Shown here: positions 57,614 to 64,000 of the stretch, in pieces | How positions within the stretch are numbered: position 1 is the stretch's first letter | Layout: each line of letters starts with the position of its first letter | NCBI GenBank assembly: GCA_022825065.1 | Contig: JAJDYR010000004.1 | Location: forward strand, 20,075 to 84,074 | Length of the DNA stretch: 64,000 bases | Reading direction: 5' to 3' | Source: a bacterium | GTDB lineage: Bacteria; UBA8248 | The notes under the pieces: model-generated | What the model was told of the DNA's origin: nothing | The model's database searches: none | The model's input: only the letters and a program-made list of their open reading frames with translations | Program-made: the position numbers and the translations under genes

Positions 57614-58708
57614 TCAATCGCTCAACACCACGCATCTTGAAGGGGATATATTCATGGTGACGGGCTGGCCCGCCCGAATATCCGCGTCTCCACGAACGTG
57701 CACCCTCAATTCAAAACTCCCCGATTGAATCAGGCAATCCCACGATTGCCCCAGGTAAACGGCATCGCTCACCTGGCCCCTCAAGACGTTATTGTCGTTT
57801 GACCCTTCTTCTCCAAGCTCGATGTATTCGGGCCGCACGGTGACCAGCAAATCCGAGCCGACTGCGATATCGCGGTCGATTCCCTTCGCGCAAAGGATTT
57901 TCGACTGAAGAGAGGGCACTTCCACCCAAAGCCCTTTTCCGTTTTCTCTTTCACCGGCCTTACCCTCGAGAATATTCGTCACACCGATGAAATCGGCGAC
58001 GAAACTGTTGGACGGCTCGTTGTAGGTAGCGTGCGGATCTCCTTCCTGCTGTATCCTCCCGTCCTTCATGACGATGATCCGATCGCTCATGACCATGGCT
58101 TCGGCCTGATCGTGGGTGACGTATATGGCGGTCAACTTGAGTTCTTTGATCAGGTTCGCCAACTCGACCCGCATGCGTTCGCGCAGCTTCGCGTCGAGGT
58201 TGCTGAGCGGCTCATCGAAAAGAAGGACGCGGGGGTTGTAGGCCAATGCGCGGGCGAGAGAGACCCGCTGCTGCTGGCCGCCGGAGAGTTTGGTGGCGTT
58301 TCTCTCGCCCAGACCGCTCAGGCCGACGAGTTCGAGCGCATTGGCGACTTTTTCGTTGACTTCCGCGCGGCTCGCCCCCTGGGCCTGAATGCCGTAAGCC
58401 ACGTTCTCGGAAACCGACATGTGAGGCCATATGGCGTAAGACTGAAACACCATGCCGAGCCGGCGCTTCTCCGGGGGCAGGCAAACCCCGTTGCGGCTCG
58501 AAGTGAATATTTCGTCCGCGATGAGGATGTCCCCCTCATCGGGCGTCTCGAGCCCTGCGATGCAACGAAGCGTCGTCGTCTTCCCGCATCCGCTGGGGCC
58601 CAGCAGAGTAACGAATTCACCCTCGCCCACGGTGAAACTGACGTTATCCACCGCCAGGGTTTCCGTCCCGAAGCGTTTCACCAAGTCCTTTACGACTACT
58701 TCCGCCAT
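57614..58708 (-). CDS. ABC transporter ATP-binding protein (FbpC/PotA-like)
   Basis: The 364-residue ATPase has LLGPSGCGKTTTLRCIAG (Walker A), KLSGGQQQRVSLARAL (signature), RVLLFDEPLSNLDAK (Walker B) and the H-loop TAIYVTHDQAEAM. Residues 250-364 form a TOBE-type regulatory domain typical of FbpC, PotA and MalK. It is the first gene of the ATPase-binding protein-permease operon. A 10-base palindrome ATTCATGAAT lies 12 bases upstream of its ATG. Confidence 0.9.
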   Translation of the reverse strand: MAEVVVKDLVKRFGTETLAVDNVSFTVGEGEFVTLLGPSGCGKTTTLRCIAGLETPDEGDILIADEIFTSSRNGVCLPPEKRRLGMVFQSYAIWPHMSVSENVAYGIQAQGASRAEVNEKVANALELVGLSGLGERNATKLSGGQQQRVSLARALAYNPRVLLFDEPLSNLDAKLRERMRVELANLIKELKLTAIYVTHDQAEAMVMSDRIIVMKDGRIQQEGDPHATYNEPSNSFVADFIGVTNILEGKAGERENGKGLWVEVPSLQSKILCAKGIDRDIAVGSDLLVTVRPEYIELGEEGSNDNNVLRGQVSDAVYLGQSWDCLIQSGSFELRVHVRGDADIRAGQPVTMNISPSRCVVLSD

Positions 58709-58719
58709 GCAAAGATCCT

Positions 58720-58729
58720 ATTCATGAAT
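58720..58729. promoter_or_regulatory. Palindrome ATTCATGAAT, copy 1
   Basis: The same perfect 10-base palindrome also occurs at 60485-60494 upstream of the Baeyer-Villiger gene. I saw no third copy in the window. Both are in short AT-rich gene-start regions of minus-strand genes, which suggests a common regulator. Confidence 0.35.
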
Positions 58730-58792
58730 GCTTGTTATTTTTAATGGTGTTGTTTTATATACCAAATTCATCAAGAAAGTAAGTCGGGTCCG

Positions 58793-60445
58793 TCATGAAT
58801 CCCCGGAATGCCCGACCAGAGTATCCACAGGGTCGGTTTCGCGCGGAATCAAACGAAACCCCTCGTATCCCGCCGCCACGATTTGCGCGCATTTTTTCGA
58901 ATAGACGTCGAACCCGGCGATGTAGGGCATGAACACGCGCGGCTTGCCCGGTATGTTCGCGCCCAGATACCAGGAGGTGCACTTGTAGCGAATCGTCTTG
59001 GCGGTCTCCTCGTTGTTGTGCGCCACCCAGGCGTCCTCCGCCTCCATGGAAGCCTCGATGGATTTCATCCCGTTCTCGCGCAGATACACGAGACACGCGC
59101 CTATCCACTCGACGTGATGGTCGATGGAGGTCTGCATGTTCGTCAGAACTGAAGGGCTGCCGGGGCCCGTGATGGTGAACATGTTCGGGAAGCCCGCCGT
59201 CATGAGGCCGAGATAGGTGCGGGGGCCTTCCTTCCATTTATCCTGCAGGGTGCGCCCGCCGCGCCCACGGATGTCGATTCTGAGCAGGGTCCCCGTCATG
59301 GCGTCGAACCCCGTCGCCAGGATGAGCATGTCGATGTCATACACCCGCCCCCCTGTCACCACCCCTTCCGGCGTTATCCTCTCGATGGGCGATTCGCTCA
59401 CGTCGACCAGATGGACGTTCGGGCGGTTATAGGCCTCGAAATACTCTGTAATCACGCACAGGCGCTTGCAGCCGATGACGGTTGTGGGGCAAAGCAGTTC
59501 CGCGGTTTCGGGGTCCTTCACGATTTCCCGAATCTTGTTCCGCACGAATTCGCCCGCCATCCGGTTCGCCTCTTCGCTGTAGCGCAGATCCGTGAAGGCG
59601 GAGAGAAAGGGCAGCCCCCCGTGCGCCCAGCGTTTCTCGAATTCGCGCTCGCGTTCTTCTTCGCTGACCTTCAAGGCCTCCTTCTCGCCAAAGGTCTGAT
59701 CGAAACCCGTGGCCGATCGCTTGGCCCTCGCCCTGATTTGCGGGTAATTCGCCTTCACCTCGCGCACCCGCTCCTCGTTGATGGGGCCGTTGTGCGCGGG
59801 CACGGCGAAGTGCGCCGTTCTCTGGAAGACGAACACATCGTCCGCCTCGCGCGCGATGATGGGAATCGACTGCATGGCGGACGATCCCGTACCGATCACG
59901 CCCACTCTCTTTCCCGAGAAATCCACCTTCTCATGCGGCCAGAGGCCCGTGTGGAAAACGGGGCCGTCGAAACCGTCCAGGCCCTCGAAAGCGGGGAAGT
60001 TGGGCGAGGAGAGACACCCCGTGGCCATCACGCAGAACGTCGCCGAAATCCGCTCGCCGCCGTCTGTCTCGACGACCCAGCGGCTTGCTTCCTCATCGAA
60101 GACGGCGGAGACGATTCGCGTGTTGAAAACGACATCGCGCCTTAAATCAAAGCGTTCGGCCACGTGCTCGACATAGCGCAGAATCTCCGGCTGGCTCGCG
60201 TAGCGCTCGCTCCACTCCCAATCTTGTTGGAGTTCTTCGGAGAACTGGTAGGAATACTGAACGCTCTCCGTGTCGCACCGCGCGCCCGGGTAGCGGTTCC
60301 AGTACCAGGTGCCTCCCACGTCGCCGCCCGCCTCGTAGACGCGCGCCTTGAAGCCGCGCGAGCGCAGCCGGTAGAGCATGAAAAGCCCGGCGACGCCCGC
60401 GCCGACGATGAGGGCGTCGAGGTCCGTTTTCGCCTCTTTTTTCAA
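58793..60445 (-). CDS. Flavin-dependent monooxygenase of the Baeyer-Villiger type
   Basis: The 550-residue enzyme has two dinucleotide sites: VGAGVAGLFMLYRL for FAD and RVGVIGTGSSAMQSIP for NADPH. Between them is the Baeyer-Villiger fingerprint FDGPVFHTGLWP, which fits FxGxxxHxxxW. It would insert oxygen into a ketone to give an ester or lactone, using NADPH and O2. The start is TTG at 60445 with AAGGGG eight bases before. Substrate is open; with an amidase as neighbour, ester and amide turnover is plausible. Confidence 0.9.
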   Translation of the reverse strand: MKKEAKTDLDALIVGAGVAGLFMLYRLRSRGFKARVYEAGGDVGGTWYWNRYPGARCDTESVQYSYQFSEELQQDWEWSERYASQPEILRYVEHVAERFDLRRDVVFNTRIVSAVFDEEASRWVVETDGGERISATFCVMATGCLSSPNFPAFEGLDGFDGPVFHTGLWPHEKVDFSGKRVGVIGTGSSAMQSIPIIAREADDVFVFQRTAHFAVPAHNGPINEERVREVKANYPQIRARAKRSATGFDQTFGEKEALKVSEEEREREFEKRWAHGGLPFLSAFTDLRYSEEANRMAGEFVRNKIREIVKDPETAELLCPTTVIGCKRLCVITEYFEAYNRPNVHLVDVSESPIERITPEGVVTGGRVYDIDMLILATGFDAMTGTLLRIDIRGRGGRTLQDKWKEGPRTYLGLMTAGFPNMFTITGPGSPSVLTNMQTSIDHHVEWIGACLVYLRENGMKSIEASMEAEDAWVAHNNEETAKTIRYKCTSWYLGANIPGKPRVFMPYIAGFDVYSKKCAQIVAAGYEGFRLIPRETDPVDTLVGHSGDS

Positions 60446-61273
60446 CCCGAAACCCCTTGTTCGTTATAATTCAGTCAGTTAGCCATTCATGAATTTTCAC
60501 GTATTTATCGAAAAACATCGGAAATTTATCTGATTTTATCTAATTATTCGGGAATTCGGAACCGGGAGGAGAGACGGATTCGCGCCGGAATCCGATCCGT
60601 GAAAACGAGGGGGCGCGCGCAAGTTTCCGGGCGGCGAATGCGCCCTCCGAACCGCTCCGTCGGCTTCCGGCCCCGCTCGGCGAAGCGGAGCCGGGGGAGC
60701 TGGATTCGCGCTCGAATCCGCACACCGGTAATATGGCCCACCCGAAGCCTTCGAGCGGCAATTGCGGGCAATTCCGCGCGCGTGAACCGGGCCGTTGACT
60801 CATGGCTCCGGGCGACTGAATGGAATCAGCCCCGCTCATGACACCGGGGGAATCGCGCCGCCGGCTCCCCGGCCCGGACGACGCAATCGCACGATTGCGC
60901 CCGGGCGAAACGGCGGGGCGCGGAAAGCTCCCGTTCCTGCGCTTCGTCCCCTCCCGCCGTTGCCAAAACCGGGCGCCGCCCCTAGTATTCCCGCATCGCC
61001 TGAAACCGGAAGCCGCTCCCTCCGCCGGCGGGGGATTGTTGAAAAACCCCCGGCGTTGCGGTTCGGTTCGACGGATGTGAAGGTATGCAGGTCGGACGTA
61101 TCTGTCCGACATATATGCGACCCGCACCGATATCCCGCGAAAAGGGCCGCATATATGCGTGGACAATCCCGAGGAGGGATCGTCCACTACAATAACTGCG
61201 AACCCTCTCCCCGGGATTTTTTTCACGGCCCCGGCAGGGGGCGGGAACGCGGCACAACACGAAAGGATGCGTC
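60446..61273. other. Long intergenic stretch with nested palindromes, no supported gene
   Basis: The first 100 bases are AT-rich and include the ATTCATGAAT palindrome (60485-60494). 60540-61030 is GC-rich with no credible frame. A MITE half-end ATTGTTGAAAAACCCCC is at 61034-61051. Then follow the arms GTCGGAC/GTCCGAC (61091-61110), CATATATGCG/CGCATATATG (61110-61157) and a hairpin GTGGAC/GTCCAC (61159-61187), all just before the amidase gene. Confidence 0.5.
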
Positions 61274-63586
61274 ATGGAGGACAAGAGCGGGGCGTTCCGC
61301 CTCGAAGAAGCGTCCATCGGGGATATGCACGCGGCGATTCGCGCCGGCCGCACGACGTGCGTAGAAGTCGTCGAAGGCTACCTCGCGCGCGTCCGCGCGT
61401 ACAACGGCGTCGCCAGCATGCTCGTCACCGAAGACGGCGCGCCCGTCCCCGAAGCCAGAGGCGCCGTGCGCGGCGGCTTCCCGCTGCGCTTCCCGACCGA
61501 AACCGTGAAGGCCGCCGACCACCTGCCCGATCTGGATAAATACGCAGGCCCGCCGCTCGAGTTCGGCCGCATGGAGGATACGGCTTCCGACCCGGACGTG
61601 CAGCAGCAATACGGCATGATCGTCGGGGTCCCGGACGCGGGCCAGGTGAACGCCCTCGCCACACTGAACATCCGCGGCGAGCGCTCCGTGACGTGTAAGG
61701 GCGATTTCGACCGGCACCCCTCGGAAGGCCCCCTGCCGCCCGGCGCGCCGCCCATGTGCGAGGTATTCCGCCACTACCCCGACGCGCTCGAGCGCGCGGC
61801 GGAGCTCGACGCCGAGTACGGCGCGGACCCGGACCTCGAGAAAATGCCGATGTACGGGGTGACGTTCTCCTTCAAGGACCCCTTCGACACGAAGGACATG
61901 CGCTCCACCGGCGGCGGCGACGCGGCTTACGACATCGACTTCCCCGCGCGCGACCACATCCTCGTCGAGCAGCTCAGGAACAAGGGCGCCGTCATCTTCG
62001 CCAAGGCCGTCAGCACCGAATACAACGGGCGCGCGGGGGACCCGGGCGGGCGGCACGCGCCCGAGAAGGTGCTGCCCTCCGTCCTGGGCTACCAGCGCAG
62101 CACGTGGGGCGGGAACCCCTCGAACCCCTACGACACCACGCGGGCGGCCTCTCTGGGGTCGAGTTCGGGCTCCGCCCTCTCGGTGAGCACGAACATGGTG
62201 ATGGCGAGCCTGGGCGAGGAGACGCGGGCCTCCTGCCGGGGGCCGTCGAACCACAACGCCGTCGCGCTCATCCTGCCACACAAGGCGATGCTCGGCTTCG
62301 ACGGCGGGGCCATCGGGGCGGACATCTACTGCGACCGGAGCGGCGTCATCACGAAATCTCTCGCCGATTGCGCCAAGGTGCTCGACGCGCTCAAGGACCC
62401 GGTGAACGGCTACTACGACCCGCGCGACCCGTTCACCACGGTGCCGCGCTCCTCCGTCCTGGATACGCCCTACGCTTCGCACGTGAGAACGAGCGGCGAG
62501 GCGGGCGCGCTCGAGGGCGTGCGCATCGGCGTCATCCGCGAGTCGATGGTCTACCCGAGGGGTTCCAAGTCGGAAGAGCCCATCGTGAACGCGGCGGGCC
62601 GGGAGATAAAGGAAGTCCTGGGCCAAAAGCTCGGCGCGAAGCTGCTCGAATCCACCGACCCGCTCTGGGCGGGGGATCCGGAGATCGAGACCATGAAGAC
62701 GGATTTCCGCCGCGCGCTCGCGAGGCTCATCCCCGTCTTCATGCCCGACATCATGTTCCGGCTCACGCCGGAGGGCCAGCCGCTGTTTAAGGAGTTCGCC
62801 GAAGCCATCGTCCCCACCGAGTTCGCGCCGGGCGTCGTCTTCGGTTCGGGCGACATGCAGCCCATCGACTACATGCTCGCCATGGGCGAGGGCAGGATCG
62901 AGCAGCCGATAAACCTCGACCTCGCCACCGTGCAGCAGCAGGAACTCGCCATGACGTTCCGCTACCACATCCACCAGTACCTCTCGCGCCGGGCGGAGGA
63001 CTGGGAGGCGCGCGGCTTCACCGAGACCATCACCGGCTTTCCCGAGCTGAACGCGCGCTCGAAGTTCTGGGGCGACGACCACCGCGCCGCCTTCAGGAAC
63101 TGGGAGGAAGTCGCGGACCCGCGCAACCCCCACGGCCACAGGCAGGGGGTGAACGAGCGCATCATGCTGCGCGAGCTTTTGCGCCGCGTGGACATGATGG
63201 TGATCCTCGAGAACGACCTGGACGCCCTCGTGCGCCTGCACACGCCGTTCCCGCCCGCCATCATCGGCGGCGCGGTCCAGCCCGGCCTCATCCTGAACTC
63301 ACGGCCCGAATCGCAGAGCGGCCCGAACGCGGGCCTGACGGAGATGCTCGTACCCGCGGGCTACGTGCGGACGACCTACGACCCGGTTTTCGAGCTCAGC
63401 GAGGACGGGACGCGGTTCGTCTCCGCCCACAACGATCAGGCCACCACCATCCCCGAGCCCGGCCTGCCGTTTTCCCTCGTCTTCCGCGCCGAACCAGGCC
63501 GGGAGGACGTTCTGCTGCGGATCGCCTCGACCTACGAGGCGGCCTCGAAGCGCCGTATCCCCCCGCCCGATTTCGGGCCGCTGTAG
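61274..63586 (+). CDS. Oversized amidase-signature enzyme
   Basis: The 770-residue protein is an amidase-signature hydrolase with an unusual build. The Lys of the Ser-cisSer-Lys triad is in MYGVTFSFKDPFDT near residue 202, against about 80-95 in ordinary members, so roughly 110 extra residues precede it. The Ser loop LGSSSGSALSVSTNMVM is present near residue 295, and the nucleophile lies in ETRASCRGPSN near residue 319, where an Arg stands at a position usually held by Gly. It should hydrolyse an amide or related bond. AAGGA precedes ATG. Nested palindromes precede the gene. Confidence 0.85.
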   Translation: MEDKSGAFRLEEASIGDMHAAIRAGRTTCVEVVEGYLARVRAYNGVASMLVTEDGAPVPEARGAVRGGFPLRFPTETVKAADHLPDLDKYAGPPLEFGRMEDTASDPDVQQQYGMIVGVPDAGQVNALATLNIRGERSVTCKGDFDRHPSEGPLPPGAPPMCEVFRHYPDALERAAELDAEYGADPDLEKMPMYGVTFSFKDPFDTKDMRSTGGGDAAYDIDFPARDHILVEQLRNKGAVIFAKAVSTEYNGRAGDPGGRHAPEKVLPSVLGYQRSTWGGNPSNPYDTTRAASLGSSSGSALSVSTNMVMASLGEETRASCRGPSNHNAVALILPHKAMLGFDGGAIGADIYCDRSGVITKSLADCAKVLDALKDPVNGYYDPRDPFTTVPRSSVLDTPYASHVRTSGEAGALEGVRIGVIRESMVYPRGSKSEEPIVNAAGREIKEVLGQKLGAKLLESTDPLWAGDPEIETMKTDFRRALARLIPVFMPDIMFRLTPEGQPLFKEFAEAIVPTEFAPGVVFGSGDMQPIDYMLAMGEGRIEQPINLDLATVQQQELAMTFRYHIHQYLSRRAEDWEARGFTETITGFPELNARSKFWGDDHRAAFRNWEEVADPRNPHGHRQGVNERIMLRELLRRVDMMVILENDLDALVRLHTPFPPAIIGGAVQPGLILNSRPESQSGPNAGLTEMLVPAGYVRTTYDPVFELSEDGTRFVSAHNDQATTIPEPGLPFSLVFRAEPGREDVLLRIASTYEAASKRRIPPPDFGPL

Positions 63587-63906
63587 GGGCATGCGGAGGC
63601 AGGGGCGTTTTGGTGTGCGGGGCTCGGTTGTAGGGACAACCCCTCCTCGGGGTTGTCCTGCCCTCCGTGGTTGTCCTTCGTCAGGACAGGCACGGAGGCC
63701 TGTCCCTACAAAACCAACCCCCCCTACCCCCCCTTGTCAGGGGGGCAAAAAAAACAAAACCCCCTGATAAGGGTTGGGGGTTTACTACACCGACGAGGGG
63801 TAAGAAAAAACAAAAGCCCCTCAACCGGCGGCGGGCGTCGCCTTTTCATACCCCCCTGTCAAGGGTCTGTTGAAAAACCCCGTTTTGAAGCGGGCGGTAT
63901 GGCGTC
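63587..63906. repeat. Repeat-filled stretch: MITE-like copy 7 and GTAGGGAC palindromes
   Basis: The stretch contains the palindrome GGACAACCCC/GGGGTTGTCC (63634-63658), GGACAGGC/GCCTGTCC (63684-63705) and a degenerate MITE-like core (63713-63880) ending at TCTGTTGAAAAACCCC. No gene is seen. Confidence 0.65.
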
Positions 63907-64000
63907 TCACGCGGCCTGGGAGAGGGAGCCCAATCGGCGCGTGAGGTCGCGGAGAACGCGCGGACGGCGTCTCCGGGCGGCGCAGGCTCTCCACAGGGCG
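63907..64000 (-). CDS. Possible C-terminal end of a gene entering from beyond the window
   Basis: On the minus strand an open frame enters at base 64000 and ends at the TGA 63907-63909, with the ending PRVLRDLTRRLGSLSQAA. It is Arg-rich and leucine-spaced like the C-terminus of a real protein, but only about 30 residues are in the window and no family can be named. Confidence 0.3.
   Translation of the reverse strand, partial: ALWRACAARRRRPRVLRDLTRRLGSLSQAA

Noticed and set aside
55854..57728. 624-residue open frame on the plus strand
   Set aside because: Antisense to the ABC permease and binding-protein genes; it crosses their real boundary without signals.
60540..61226. 228-residue frame upstream of the amidase on the minus strand
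   Set aside because: Composition is Arg/Ser/Gly-rich, crosses repeats and palindromes and has no ribosome site.
61223..63241. 672-residue open frame on the minus strand
   Set aside because: Antisense to the amidase, low-complexity Arg/Glu/Val-rich, no recognisable domain.

Overview
The window is GC-rich DNA from an uncultured-type, Gram-negative-looking bacterium. It has Tat and Sec export signals, periplasmic solute-binding proteins, a small SRP RNA directly in front of dnaX-ybaB-recR, and long runs of catabolic genes. Nothing in it fixes the phylum; the catabolic style and dispersed GC-rich repeats resemble deltaproteobacterial, Tectomicrobia or NC10-like environmental genomes, which is inference only. 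No transposase, phage gene or CRISPR array is visible.

Layout. 1-3455: the tail of a NapA-type molybdoenzyme with a Tat-linked four-cluster ferredoxin (NapG), an extended NapH and a second NapG-like ferredoxin. 4095-5899: an AbiE-type toxin-antitoxin pair in lower-GC DNA. 6419-15444: an MFS carrier, an acyl-CoA ligase, a LivK-type binding protein and a four-gene operon (hcmB-hcl-meaH-hcmA) that matches the B12-dependent 2-hydroxyisobutyryl-CoA mutase pathway. 15714-20274: metallo-beta-lactamase (MBL) fold proteins, a VOC epimerase, and a two-gene operon (17751 to 16719, minus strand) in which both genes carry an in-frame TGA exactly at the expected catalytic cysteine. I read these two genes as selenoproteins: an OsmC/Ohr-like protein and a DUF442/BLH-type phosphatase or sulfurtransferase. 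The OsmC UGA is followed by a stem-loop with the features of the E. coli fdhF SECIS: a bulged U, GU in the apical loop, and about 12 nt spacing. This is the most novel signal in the window.

21141-25862 holds housekeeping genes (SRP RNA, dnaX, ybaB, recR, a cyclophilin and an SRPBCC protein). 25971-26897 holds tRNA-Ser(GGA), an unidentified short transcription unit with a 16-nt Shine-Dalgarno match, structured RNA and a terminator, and a YtoQ gene. 27227-33305 holds a 2-hydroxyacid dehydrogenase, an enoyl-CoA hydratase, a ThDP enzyme, a quinone-oxidoreductase-like enzyme and LigAB. 35243-36133 is a Panacea-domain toxin-antitoxin pair. 36204-50220 is a long catabolic island with three atypical acyl-CoA dehydrogenases, a DapA-like lyase, a class IV aminotransferase, two alcohol dehydrogenases, a ketopantoate-reductase-like enzyme, a cupin, an NTF2-like protein and a second ThDP enzyme. 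50421-58708 holds a TAXI-TRAP transporter, a second DapA-like lyase and an iron(III)-type ABC importer. 58793-63586 holds a Baeyer-Villiger-type monooxygenase and an oversized amidase.

Most of the longer gaps are filled by one family of nested-palindrome, MITE-like repeats (terminal arms like GTTGTTGAAAAAGCC, inner arms built on CCCCCCTTGTCAGGGGGG) and by a second family of GTAGGGAC-type palindromes. Taken together the region looks like an accessory catabolic and transport island interrupted by housekeeping blocks, with unusual redox chemistry (Sec) in its centre.
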